Below are positions 24,538-32,447 of a DNA stretch of 64,000 bases, one piece after another. Within the stretch, counting starts at the first letter, position 1, and each line of letters starts with the position of its first letter. The stretch lies in the NCBI GenBank assembly GCA_938005545.1, contig CALKXV010000014.1:1-64000 (forward strand). Reading direction: 5' to 3'. A program made the translations under genes and the position numbers. The notes beneath the pieces were generated by a model. That model was not told where the DNA came from, did not search any database, and worked only from the letters and a program-made list of their open reading frames with translations. Origin of the DNA: an uncultured Paracoccaceae bacterium (GTDB lineage Bacteria; Pseudomonadota; Alphaproteobacteria; Rhodobacterales; Rhodobacteraceae).

Positions 24538-25673
24538 TTAGACTTTCTGACGACGAACAACGTGGCACGTGGTTGGGGCGTGTTTCGCGACCCGGCATTG
24601 GCCCGGCTGTTGTGACCCTTCGCGAGGGGCGTGTGATTGATATCACCTCTCGCGCCGCTCCGACGGTACGCGATGTTCTGGAAAGCGATGCGCCTGCGGC
24701 CTATGTTCAATCCGCTGTTGGCGAAGACCTTGGCAGGGTTGAGGAGATTGCCGGTGGCATTGATCAAAACGCGCTCCATTGGCTGGCACCTTGTGACCTT
24801 CAATCGGTAAAGGCTTGCGGCGTCACATTCGCCCAATCCATGGTCGAACGCGTCATCGAGGAACAAGCCGCCGGAGATCCAGCCAAGGCCGACGCCATCC
24901 GCGCCCGCGTGACAGACATCATCGGCGACAGTCTGGATCAGATCGAGGCGGGGTCCGAAAAGGCCGCCAAAGTGAAAGCCGAACTGATCGAAATTGGCCT
25001 TTGGTCGCAATATCTTGAAGTCGGGATCGGCCCTGACGCCGAAGTGTTCTCCAAGGCGCAGCCTTTGTCATCCGTCGGCCCTGGTGCCGAAATCGGATTG
25101 CACCCGTCATCCACTTGGAACAACCCCGAGCCCGAAGTGGTTTTAACCGTCAATTCGCGCGGCATCTGCCACGGCGTCACCCTTGGCAACGACGTGAACC
25201 TGCGCGACATCGAAGGCCGTTCGGCCCTTCTGCTTCCGATGGCCAAAGACAACAACGCCAGCTGCGCGCTTGGCCCCATGATCCGCCTGTTCGACGACAC
25301 CTATGCCATGGATAACGTTCGCCAGACTGTGCTTGATCTGCGTGTGGAAGGGACAGACGGCTATGTGCTGGAAGGCCAGTCTTTGATGTCGAAGATCAGC
25401 CGCGATCCCTTGGATCTGATCAACCATGTGATCGGTCGCCACCACCAATATCCGGACGGTTTTGTTCTGTTCCTTGGCACGCTTTTTGCACCCATCGACG
25501 ACCGCGATGTCCCGGGTCAGGGGTTTACGCATAAGTTGGGCGATGTCGTCACGATTTCTGCCGCTGGCCTGGGGGCTTTGCAAAACACCGTTCGCTATTC
25601 AACGGAATGCCCGCCGTGGGACTTCGGGCTTGCCGATCTCATGCGGAACCTCGCGGGGCGCGGGCTGCTTTAG
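24534..25673 (+). CDS. Fumarylacetoacetate-hydrolase-family enzyme, possible 2-keto-3-deoxy-pentonate dehydratase
   Basis: The 379-aa protein has the FAH C-terminal catalytic domain: ACGVTFAQSMVERVIEE, then GPDAEVFSKAQPLSSVGPGA, 'NNPEPEVVLTVNSRG' with metal-binding Glu residues, 'GVTLGNDVNLRDIEGRSALLLPMAKDN', and 'GFTHKLGDVVTISAAGLGAL'. The long N-terminal domain and overall length resemble XylX of Caulobacter and other FAH-type 2-keto-3-deoxy-sugar-acid dehydratases that yield 2,5-dioxopentanoate. The start at 24534 gives a 4-base ATGA overlap with the RraA-like gene. With the upstream aldonate dehydratase this gives two consecutive pathway steps. A dehydrogenase for the semialdehyde product is not in the window. 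Confidence 0.82.
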   Translation: MIRLSDDEQRGTWLGRVSRPGIGPAVVTLREGRVIDITSRAAPTVRDVLESDAPAAYVQSAVGEDLGRVEEIAGGIDQNALHWLAPCDLQSVKACGVTFAQSMVERVIEEQAAGDPAKADAIRARVTDIIGDSLDQIEAGSEKAAKVKAELIEIGLWSQYLEVGIGPDAEVFSKAQPLSSVGPGAEIGLHPSSTWNNPEPEVVLTVNSRGICHGVTLGNDVNLRDIEGRSALLLPMAKDNNASCALGPMIRLFDDTYAMDNVRQTVLDLRVEGTDGYVLEGQSLMSKISRDPLDLINHVIGRHHQYPDGFVLFLGTLFAPIDDRDVPGQGFTHKLGDVVTISAAGLGALQNTVRYSTECPPWDFGLADLMRNLAGRGLL

Positions 25674-25820
25674 CCGCGCTTTCCCGGGCGCATTGGACGG
25701 GGTTTCGAGCTTGAAAATCACGCCTGCGCACCGTAGATCAAGCCTGTGGTCACCTCAAAAGACATCCAGTCTGAGCCATCTCAATCTTTGCCGGACGTTT
25801 CGGAAAAAACAGTCAAAGAT

Positions 25821-26117
25821 ATGGATCAGATGACCGAAAGCGCAGGCCGCGCGGCTGCGTTTCTAAAGGTGATGAGCCACGAAGGGCGGCTGTTGATCCT
25901 GTGCCATTTGACCAGCGGCGAGAAATCAGTCACCGAACTGGAAACGCTTTTGTCGTCGCGCCAGGCCGCCGTCTCACAACGATTGTCCCGCCTCAGACTC
26001 GAAGGTCTTGTGACATCTAGGCGAGACGGAAAAGCGATCTATTACCGGCTTGAGGATAAACCCACGCAAAAGGTTCTGAACGCGCTTTACGATGCGTTTT
26101 GCGCCTCGGATACCTAA
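25821..26117 (+). CDS. ArsR-family regulator of the BigR/SqrR (persulfide-sensing) type
   Basis: The 98-aa winged-helix protein contains AAAFLKVMSHEGRLLILCHL, then GEKSVTELETLLSSRQAAVS as the recognition region, 'RLRLEGLVTSRRDGKAIYYRL' as the wing, and ends with LNALYDAFCASD. The two Cys, one in 'LILCHL' and one in 'DAFC', are at the positions that form the sulfide/persulfide-responsive pair in SqrR, BigR and YgaV. The typical metal-binding Cys box of ArsR/SmtB (ELCVCDL) is absent. The start is uncertain: an in-frame GTG at 25746 would add 25 residues, and neither has a clear ribosome-binding site. It lies between the FAH-family and lactonase genes and probably autoregulates. What it controls is unknown. 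Confidence 0.85.
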   Translation: MDQMTESAGRAAAFLKVMSHEGRLLILCHLTSGEKSVTELETLLSSRQAAVSQRLSRLRLEGLVTSRRDGKAIYYRLEDKPTQKVLNALYDAFCASDT

Positions 26118-26119
26118 GC

Positions 26120-26132
26120 TTCGATATTCGAA
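26120..26132. promoter_or_regulatory. Palindrome TTCGA-TAT-TCGAA between the ArsR gene and the lactonase gene
   Basis: A perfect 5-bp inverted repeat with a 3-base spacer begins two bases after the ArsR stop codon and about 90 bases before the lactonase ATG. A related imperfect form, TTCGA-GCT-TGAAA, lies at 25704-25716 upstream of the ArsR gene. Both are plausible winged-helix operators, possibly for the adjacent regulator. This is position-based inference only. Confidence 0.35.
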
Positions 26133-26224
26133 CATCGCGGGGTTGTCGTGCGCGGCGGATCTCGCTTTAACACGCCCATAGCGTTTCGCGCGCTTTGCCA
26201 ATTGCCCAAAGGAAAGGCCTGCCC

Positions 26225-27100
26225 ATGCAGATCGAATGCGTTGTCCCAAGTCACAGTCAGGTGGGCGAAGGGGCTTTGTGGGATGACCGGGACCAGGTGC
26301 TTTGGTGGGTCGATATTCCAGCGGGGCTGATCCACTGCTACGATCCCATGGCGCGCGAAAACAAGACGATCGACTATGGCGAACCCGTCGGTTGCATGGC
26401 TTTGCGCGAAGCTGGTGGTTTGGTGTTGGCAACGAAATCCGGCTTTTGTTTCTATGACCCCAAGACCGATGCGCACAAAGCAATCAGCGATCCAGAATCC
26501 CATCTTGAACACAACCGTTTCAACGATGGCACGACCGACGCACAAGGGCGCTTTTGGGCCGGCACCATGAAGGATGGCGGAACGCCGGAACCGCTTGGGC
26601 GCTTTTATTGCCTCGATAACGATCTAAGCGTGCGCCCTTGGATCGGTGACATCAACACCACCAATGGTCTCGCCTTTTCGCCGGATGGGGCAACCATGTA
26701 TTTTTCAGACAGCAACAAGGCCGTTCGCACCATCTGGCGCGCGCCTTACGACACAGCCACCGGCACGCCCGGCGAACCAACGGTGTTCTTTGACACCCAT
26801 AGCGTTCCCGGTCGCCCCGATGGCGGCACCGTGGATGCAGACGGATGCTATTGGCAGGCCGGCATCGACGGCTGGCAGCTTTACCGCATTTCGCCCGAAG
26901 GCAAGCTAATCCAGACCGTCGACATGCCTATCGAACGCCCGTCTCGCCCGATGTGGGGTGGCGCCAATCTTGACATCCTGTTCGTCACGTCGCTCGGCGT
27001 TGGCCTGAGCGAGGGGCGCGCGCAACCAGAGGCGGGATCGCTTTTCGCCATCACAGGACTTGGCCACAAAGGCCTGCCGCAAACTCGTTTTCAGGGCTGA
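26225..27100 (+). CDS. SMP-30/gluconolactonase/LRE-family sugar lactonase
   Basis: The 291-aa six-bladed beta-propeller lactonase hydrolyses an aldonolactone to the aldonic acid. Metal- and substrate-site residues are recognisable: Glu in SQVGEGALWDD, Asn/Asp in HNRFNDGTTDAQGRFWAGTM, Asn in 'NTTNGLAFSPDGATMYFSDS' and Asp in VPGRPDGGTVDADGCYW. The start at 26225 is supported by AAAGGAAAGG upstream; an ATG 30 bases earlier is less likely. It is followed 24 bases later by the SDR gene, giving a dehydrogenase-lactonase pair acting before the dehydratase at 21.8 kb. L-arabinolactonase (AraB type) is a good candidate activity, but other aldonolactones are possible. Confidence 0.92.
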   Translation: MQIECVVPSHSQVGEGALWDDRDQVLWWVDIPAGLIHCYDPMARENKTIDYGEPVGCMALREAGGLVLATKSGFCFYDPKTDAHKAISDPESHLEHNRFNDGTTDAQGRFWAGTMKDGGTPEPLGRFYCLDNDLSVRPWIGDINTTNGLAFSPDGATMYFSDSNKAVRTIWRAPYDTATGTPGEPTVFFDTHSVPGRPDGGTVDADGCYWQAGIDGWQLYRISPEGKLIQTVDMPIERPSRPMWGGANLDILFVTSLGVGLSEGRAQPEAGSLFAITGLGHKGLPQTRFQG

Positions 27101-27124
27101 CGCTCTCACTTCAAGGAATACACT

Positions 27125-27880
27125 ATGCCAGACTTTGCCACCTACCCCAGCCTCAACGGCAAAACCGTCATCGTATCGGGCGGCGCTCAGGGCATTGGGT
27201 CCGAGATCGTGAAAGCCTTCGCCGCCCAAGGCGCGCGCGTCGGTTTTCTTGACCTTGATGAAGGCGCGAGCGCGTCTCTTGTCGACGCGACGGATGGCGA
27301 CATTACTTACGAAATTTGCGACCTGCGTGATGTCACGGCCATGCAAGGTGCGCTTGCCAAATTGAAAGACCGGATCGGAGACGCCGACGTTCTGGTCAAC
27401 AACGCCGCACGCGACGATCGGCACAATTGGCAGGATGTGACGCCCGAATACTGGGACGAACGCCAAGGCACGAACCTGCGCCATATGTTCTTTGCGATCC
27501 AAGCCGTGGCACCCGGAATGATCGCCAAAGGGGCTGGCTCGATCATCAACATGGGCTCGAATTCATGGTGGGAAGCAGGCGGCGGCTTCCCCGCCTATGC
27601 CACGGCCAAAGCGGCTGTCCACGGGCTAACCCGTACCATGGCGCGCGACTTGGGCGATCACCGCATCCGCGTCAACACAGTCGTTCCTGGCTGGATCATG
27701 ACCGACCGCCAGAAAGAGCTTTGGGCAACCCCAGAAGCCTTGGACGCACACCGCAATCGCCAATGCCTGCCCGACCTGATCGACCCGGTTTATGTCGCAC
27801 GCATGGTCGTGTTTCTGGCATCAGATGATGCCGCCATGTGCAGCGCCAACAACTACATGGTTGAAGCTGGCTCGATTTAG
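27125..27880 (+). CDS. SDR-family oxidoreductase, probable aldose dehydrogenase
   Basis: The 251-aa classical short-chain dehydrogenase has the NAD(P)-binding TGxxxGIG variant VSGGAQGIGSEIV (residues about 19-31), 'FLDLDEGA' with an acidic residue after strand 2 suggesting NAD preference, VLVNNAARDDRHNW, the catalytic Ser in INMGSNSWW, and YATAKAAVHGLTRTMA with the Tyr-x3-Lys pair. The C-terminal 'GWIMTDRQKELWATPEALD' matches SDRs found in sugar-acid clusters. It would oxidise an aldose to the lactone for the adjacent lactonase. AGGA is about 10 bases upstream. A transposase remnant follows about 170 bases downstream. Confidence 0.92.
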   Translation: MPDFATYPSLNGKTVIVSGGAQGIGSEIVKAFAAQGARVGFLDLDEGASASLVDATDGDITYEICDLRDVTAMQGALAKLKDRIGDADVLVNNAARDDRHNWQDVTPEYWDERQGTNLRHMFFAIQAVAPGMIAKGAGSIINMGSNSWWEAGGGFPAYATAKAAVHGLTRTMARDLGDHRIRVNTVVPGWIMTDRQKELWATPEALDAHRNRQCLPDLIDPVYVARMVVFLASDDAAMCSANNYMVEAGSI

Positions 27881-28044
27881 GCAATGAGGTGGCCTGCCGA
27901 AAGTGATCCTCCAACACAGGAAGATATGTCCCGCAATTTGCGGAGGATCATCGCGAACGGCTTTCGCGGTTTGACTTCATGGGTGTGCAAACTCATGACA
28001 GTAAGGCATTTGACGCATTCATCCTGTGGCGGATGCAACCTGCT

Positions 28045-28332
28045 GCAATCGTGGCGGACAAGGCCTAAGCCATCGCCGACGAAGTTGCGCGGGCTGTAAT
28101 CTCATCCAAGTCGAACGCCCGCATCCATATCCCGCACGATCCGGCAATCTATGCCCAGAGAAACCTTGCCGAGAAATTCTCTTGCAGCACGATGGACATG
28201 CGCAGATTGACCACCAGAAACGAAAAGCTAAAGCGGAGCTTTCTACCAATGGTCCACTTCTTCAAAGTCAAATGCTGGGTGACTTGCATCCACACTCTAG
28301 TCTTCGCTATCGCCCTTAAGAAGGCCACGTAG
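28045..28332 (+). pseudogene. IS5-family transposase, C-terminal remnant
   Basis: In one plus-strand frame a stop (TAA at about 28066) interrupts 'ADKA', followed by an open stretch containing SSKSNARIHIPHDPAIYAQR, NLAEKFSCSTMDMRRLTTRN and EKLKRSFLPMVHFF. This aligns with the C-terminal catalytic part of IS5-group transposases ('IPxKxNRxxPxxxDxxxYkxRxxIERxFxxLKxfRRiAtRYdKla'). The N-terminal half is missing and the catalytic Glu region has diverged (AEKF for IERF). The remnant runs into the convergent neighbour's 3' end. The 160 bases before it (27881-28044) hold nothing recognisable. Confidence 0.65.
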
Positions 28333-29571
28333 TTTGCCGATGGCATTGTCGATGCGGCCATCTTGCGCCGCCTCTGTGCCCGGCTCGGGCGCGCCAATGC
28401 TGCCTGGCACAATCCCGGACAAGACCTTTTCCCAGAAATACGTAAGATCACCATCTCGCAAGGCCTGAGTTTCCTCTTTCGACAGGTTGAGCTGATAGGC
28501 AAACGTTGCATCCCCGCCCTTTGCATCCACCAGCTTTTTCAATCCTCCTGCCATAAGACGCTCGGCCCCACCTGCATCCTCAGGCGGCGACACCCCAACG
28601 TCGTCAAGCGTGATGTTCCAATCCATATTAATGCCATCGTCGGAAAGATCCCAACTATCGGCAACTTTAACGGTCACCGTGCCCTCGTCCAGCCAGGTCA
28701 ATGGCGCCTTCGGGACGATCAGTTTCAGGCGATCCGTTTCGATCCGATCAAAGTCCCAAGTCGTCTCGCGCCCGCTATCGGATACCTCGCGGGTGCTGAC
28801 GGTCAAAGTCTGGTCGGCAATCCGCGCGCTTAGGTTCGAGCGGAACAGAAGATCAAACAACGCCAATTGGCTGCGAAACGGTGCAACCTCTCCGCGATCA
28901 ATTTCAAGGTGATACGCTTCGCTGTCTCTTGGGGTGATCTGTAAAGCGACCGACGTGACCAACACCTGATCAGCCCGGAATGCGCGGCGCGCCTTGGGTG
29001 TATCCGCGTCACGCGCGGCTTTGTCCGGTGACGGCTCAGGCGGTGTGATGGACCCGGACAACCCCTCAACCAAGGCATATTCGATCCGTGGCACACGGCC
29101 AAACAGGCTCCAAAGATCAATGTCCGCCTCAACGCGATTAGCGGTCAGTGCAAAGGCCAACCCGGTGTCGCTGGATCGCTGCATGTCCAAGTTGGCCAAT
29201 GCAACGCGGCCCCGCAGCAATGAGCCCGCGCTTTCTTCATAACGGATCTCAATCCCGGCCTTGTCGCCCGCACGGGTCAGCACCATGCGCAAAAGTGGAT
29301 CAAACAAGACAAAGCTGGCCAGCAATGCCAATACACCCGTTCCGCCCAGAATACCTGCACCCCAGTGCAAAACCCGCCTGGAAATCAGGGATTTGCGCGG
29401 TTTCTTCGCCTTTTTTCGCGTAACGCCCGCACCAGCCGCACCCCCAAGCAATGAGCCGACGAAGAGCGCAATAGCTTCAAAGATAAGGCCGAACACCGCC
29501 CCGATCATCGCCAGAAACGGTGCCATGCAGGCAATAATAATTTCCGCGAATATGATCAGAAGCGCTTCCAT
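28297..29571 (-). CDS. Membrane-anchored protein with an AsmA-like periplasmic region
   Basis: The 424-aa protein starts at ATG 29571. It opens with one or two hydrophobic segments (LLIIFAEIIIACMAPFLAMI, then 'FEAIALFVGSLLGGAAGAGV'), a basic stretch (TRKKAKKPRKS) and another membrane segment (GAGILGGTGVLALLASFVLF). The remainder is beta-rich with the AsmA-like pattern: ESAGSLLRGRVALANLDMQR, then ANRVEADIDLWSLFGRVPRI and 'YALVEGLSGSITPP'. AsmA-like proteins are tied to envelope lipid transport, but this one lacks a confident family name. The C-terminal end (KLRGLLKGDSED) overlaps the transposase scar on the other strand. It is transcribed alone, divergent from the dehydrogenase gene at 29693. 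Confidence 0.72.
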   Translation of the reverse strand: MEALLIIFAEIIIACMAPFLAMIGAVFGLIFEAIALFVGSLLGGAAGAGVTRKKAKKPRKSLISRRVLHWGAGILGGTGVLALLASFVLFDPLLRMVLTRAGDKAGIEIRYEESAGSLLRGRVALANLDMQRSSDTGLAFALTANRVEADIDLWSLFGRVPRIEYALVEGLSGSITPPEPSPDKAARDADTPKARRAFRADQVLVTSVALQITPRDSEAYHLEIDRGEVAPFRSQLALFDLLFRSNLSARIADQTLTVSTREVSDSGRETTWDFDRIETDRLKLIVPKAPLTWLDEGTVTVKVADSWDLSDDGINMDWNITLDDVGVSPPEDAGGAERLMAGGLKKLVDAKGGDATFAYQLNLSKEETQALRDGDLTYFWEKVLSGIVPGSIGAPEPGTEAAQDGRIDNAIGKLRGLLKGDSED

Positions 29572-29692
29572 ACCGCAGCTATGTCGGTATCGACTTGGGG
29601 CATTCCAATGAAAAACCGGCAAAACCTGCCGCAAATGGACAATTCTGTTGCGGATATGCCCTTCAAATTCGCAGCAATGAAAGGGAACCCTC

Positions 29693-30649
29693 ATGAAAGT
29701 TGGATTCATCGGCCTTGGCAATGTCGGCGGCAAACTGGCCGGCAGCCTGTTGCGCAACGGAATGGACGTCACCGTCCGCGATCTTGACCGGAACGCCGCG
29801 CAGCCATTTATCGACCAAGGCGCGCACTGGGCGGAAAGCCCGGCTGCCATGGCGGAAAGCTGCGATTACATCATCACCTGCCTGCCATCGCCCGCCGTTT
29901 CGACCGCCGTGATGGAGGGGGCTGACGGCATCCTCACCACATTGCGCCCGGGCACCATTTGGGCTGAAATGTCGACAACCGACGCTGGTGAAACCCGCAG
30001 ACTTGCTGATCTGGTCGCAGCGAAAGGCGGCCATGCCATCGACTGCCCCGTCTCGGGCGGGTGCCACCGCGCCGCCACCGGCAATATCGCGATCTTTGCC
30101 GGCTGTGATCGCGCCACCTTCGAAAAAGCCCTGCCTGTGCTCACGATCCTGGGCCGCCGGGTCTTGCACACTGGTGACATCGGATCAGCCTCAACTTTAA
30201 AAGTGATGACCAACTATCTGGCCACAATCAATTTAGTGGCGCTTAGCGAAAGTCTCACCACCATGAAAGCCGCTGGCATGGATCTGGCCACAACCTATGA
30301 AGCCATCCGCATTTCGTCGGGCAATTCCTTTGTCCATGAGACCGAAAGCCAAGTTATCCTGAACGGGTCGCGCGACATCCATTTCACCATGGACCTTGTG
30401 TTGAAGGACATCGGCTTGTTCGACCAGATCGCCCATAACAACGGCGTTCCATTGGCGCTGTCACCTGAACTTTGCAACATTTTCCGCGACGCCATCGACG
30501 CTTATGGCCCCCGCGAAAATTCGCCCAACATCATCCGCCGCTACGAAGACGCAACCGGCCTCGACATTCGCGCACCGGGTTTCCCGGCCGACATCGTCGA
30601 CGATGAACCGGAAGAACCAGGCTACGAAGTCGTCGTCAAACGCGGATAA
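29693..30649 (+). CDS. NAD(P)-dependent oxidoreductase, 3-hydroxyisobutyrate-dehydrogenase family
   Basis: The 318-aa beta-hydroxyacid dehydrogenase has the N-terminal dinucleotide site MKVGFIGLGNVGGKLAGSLL, ITCLPSPAVSTAV, the substrate-binding 'IDCPVSGGCHRAATGNIAIFAGG'-like motif (here ending IFAGC), and the catalytic Lys in STLKVMTNYL. The C-terminal helical domain is complete, with an extension ending in EVVVKRG. Family members reduce or oxidise beta-hydroxy acids such as 3-hydroxyisobutyrate, tartronate semialdehyde or threonate; the substrate here is open. GGGAAC lies before the ATG. A methyltransferase gene follows after 7 bases and is probably co-transcribed. Confidence 0.9.
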   Translation: MKVGFIGLGNVGGKLAGSLLRNGMDVTVRDLDRNAAQPFIDQGAHWAESPAAMAESCDYIITCLPSPAVSTAVMEGADGILTTLRPGTIWAEMSTTDAGETRRLADLVAAKGGHAIDCPVSGGCHRAATGNIAIFAGCDRATFEKALPVLTILGRRVLHTGDIGSASTLKVMTNYLATINLVALSESLTTMKAAGMDLATTYEAIRISSGNSFVHETESQVILNGSRDIHFTMDLVLKDIGLFDQIAHNNGVPLALSPELCNIFRDAIDAYGPRENSPNIIRRYEDATGLDIRAPGFPADIVDDEPEEPGYEVVVKRG

Positions 30650-30656
30650 CGAAGCT

Positions 30657-31319
30657 ATGATTGCGTCCATGGCCCACAACACCAACACTGACAAAGACCC
30701 TGATCTCGACAACGCCTATGCCTTGCAATCGCCCGACGACAATCTGGCGCTTTATCGCACTTGGGCCGAAACCTATGACGCGGACTTCGTCGAAGGCACC
30801 GCATACCGATTGCCGGAATTGATCGCAAACGCTTATGGCGAACAGGGCTGCACATGGCCCTGCCTCGACGTGGGTTGTGGCACCGGAGCGGCTGCACACA
30901 TGCTTCCGGGCGACGCTGTGATCGACGGGCTCGACCTGTCACCAGACATGCTGGCCGTGGCCAAACGAACCGGGCGATACCGCAATCTGATCGAAGCCAA
31001 CCTGAAAGAACTGCTTCCCTTGGATGATGCCAGCTTTGCCGGGTTGATCAGCTCGGGCACCTTCACCCATGGTCACGTCGGCGCCGAAGCCTTGGACGAA
31101 CTGATCCGCATCCTTGCACCGGGTGCTGTCGCCGCAATCTCAATCCGCGACACGGTTTGGGACAGTCAAAACTTTGCCTCCACCTTCGCTCGCCTTCAGT
31201 CGGCGGAAAAGATCACACCTGCGATCCGAACTGCGGAACGCATCTACCGCTCGGGCGAAACCGCCCCAGAAGGCCACGCAGAAGATGTGGCATATATCAC
31301 GACCTTCCAACGTCTTTAA
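30657..31319 (+). CDS. Class I SAM-dependent methyltransferase
   Basis: The 220-aa protein has the seven-strand methyltransferase fold. Motif I is CLDVGCGTGAAAHMLPG; 'IDGLDLSPDMLAVAKRTGRY' forms motif II, 'LIEANLKELLPLDDASFAGL' the acidic/motif III region, and 'IRILAPGAVAAISIRD' the later strand. It resembles the Williams-Beuren-candidate-like (WBSCR27/METTL27) small-molecule methyltransferases that start 'LYRTWAETYDADF'. The target is unknown. An alternative start is the ATG at 30669. The gene ends about 20 bases before a strong hairpin shared with the convergent DUF2853 gene. Confidence 0.85.
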   Translation: MIASMAHNTNTDKDPDLDNAYALQSPDDNLALYRTWAETYDADFVEGTAYRLPELIANAYGEQGCTWPCLDVGCGTGAAAHMLPGDAVIDGLDLSPDMLAVAKRTGRYRNLIEANLKELLPLDDASFAGLISSGTFTHGHVGAEALDELIRILAPGAVAAISIRDTVWDSQNFASTFARLQSAEKITPAIRTAERIYRSGETAPEGHAEDVAYITTFQRL

Positions 31320-31333
31320 CGCTCGCGGAACGC

Positions 31334-31368
31334 AAAAAGGGCAAATCTTTCGCCAGAAAGATTTGCCC
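31334..31368 (-). terminator. Strong intrinsic terminator downstream of the DUF2853 gene
   Basis: A perfect 13-bp stem (GGGCAAATCTTTC at 31339-31351, GAAAGATTTGCCC at 31356-31368) with loop GCCA. Read leftward it is followed by TTTTTGCG, so it terminates the minus-strand DUF2853 transcript. It may also stop the rightward methyltransferase transcript, although no T-tract follows on that side. Confidence 0.82.
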
Positions 31369-31409
31369 CCTCGCGACGCGCGACAGCGCGGCGCAAATCC
31401 TGCTCGACC

Positions 31410-31751
31410 TTAGCCGTAAACGGATTCTTTTTTGAACTGTTTGACCAGCATGTAATAGATCACAGCCCGGTACTTGCTCCGCTCGGAACGTCCATAGGTC
31501 TCGATTGCCTTGTTGATCGCTTCCATCAACGCCGGGCTATCGGCCAGACCCAGTTTCTTCATCAAAAAACTGGCCTTTACCGTTTCCAATTCAGATTTCT
31601 GCGATCCCGCAACGGTCGCTGCATCCTTGTTATAGATTGACGGGCCACAGCCAATCGTCACCTTTTTCAACAAGTCCATATCCGGTTTCATACCGCACTT
31701 ATTCTTCAAATCGTCCGCATAAACGGCAATCAGATCATCACGCTTGCTCAT
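31410..31751 (-). CDS. DUF2853 family protein
   Basis: The 113-aa protein covers the whole DUF2853 family: 'DLIAVYADDLKNKCGMKPDMDLLKKVTIGCGPSIYN'-type start (Cys in NKCG and IGCGPSIYN), 'VAGSQKSELETVK', FLMKKLGLADSPALMEAI, and 'IETYGRSERSKYRAVIYYML' at the end. It is an all-helical small protein of unknown function. The start at 31751 is set by a very strong GAGGAGGGG 6-14 bases upstream, suggesting efficient translation. It is monocistronic with its own intrinsic terminator. Confidence 0.9.
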   Translation of the reverse strand: MSKRDDLIAVYADDLKNKCGMKPDMDLLKKVTIGCGPSIYNKDAATVAGSQKSELETVKASFLMKKLGLADSPALMEAINKAIETYGRSERSKYRAVIYYMLVKQFKKESVYG

Positions 31752-31889
31752 GGGTCACCCCTCCTCTTGGTCCAATTAATGGGCGCAAGGATGTCCGGCA
31801 CGTCCCCCTAAAACTAGTGGGTAAAATCCGAACAACGCGTCATCTATGACACCTTGCCGTGCATCCTTAGGCGCGTTACCGCTCATTCC

Positions 31890-32447
31890 ATGACGCGCGT
31901 TATTCTCTTTAACAAACCCATGGGCGTGCTTTCGCAGTTCACGGATGTAAAGTCCCCGACCGAACGCCCGACGCTTTCAAGGTTCGATCTGCCCAAAGGC
32001 GTCTATGCCGCCGGGCGGCTGGACCGCGACAGCGAAGGTCTTTTGGTGCTGACCGATGACGGCAAACTCCAGTCGCGCATTTCATCGCCCAAGGCCCGGA
32101 CGGAAAAAACTTATCTGGCCCAGATCGAAGGCGTTCCAACACACGACGATCTTGCCCCTTTGAGATCAGGACTGTCCCTGAAAGACGGCCCCACTCAACC
32201 AGCAAAAGCCCGGCTGATTGACCCACCCGACGTCTGGGATCGCGATCCGCCGGTGCGCACGCGCCAAACGATACCCGACTGTTGGATCGAGCTCATCTTG
32301 ACGGAAGGCAAAAACCGCCAGGTCCGCCGCATGACCGCCGCCATCGGCTTTCCCTGCTTACGCCTGATCCGCTGGCGCATCGGGGACTGGACCTTGGACG
32401 GCCTTGACCCTGGAAATTGGCGTGACGCCCAGCGATCAACACTTTAG
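31890..32447 (+). CDS. Pseudouridine synthase of the RluE/RsuA family
   Basis: The 185-aa enzyme isomerises a uridine in 23S rRNA. The N-terminal S4 domain is missing, as in RluE, and the catalytic core is complete: ILFNKPMGVLSQFTD, YAAGRLDRDSEGLLVLTDDG with the catalytic Asp, 'KTYLAQIEG', and 'ILTEGKNRQVRRMTAAIGFPCLRLIRWRIG' near the end. This arrangement and length match RluE (U2457 in E. coli numbering), but the exact site is inferred from the family. The start at 31890 gives the family N-terminus (MTRVILFNKPMG). Its last codons overlap the end of a small convergent gene. Confidence 0.9.
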   Translation: MTRVILFNKPMGVLSQFTDVKSPTERPTLSRFDLPKGVYAAGRLDRDSEGLLVLTDDGKLQSRISSPKARTEKTYLAQIEGVPTHDDLAPLRSGLSLKDGPTQPAKARLIDPPDVWDRDPPVRTRQTIPDCWIELILTEGKNRQVRRMTAAIGFPCLRLIRWRIGDWTLDGLDPGNWRDAQRSTL

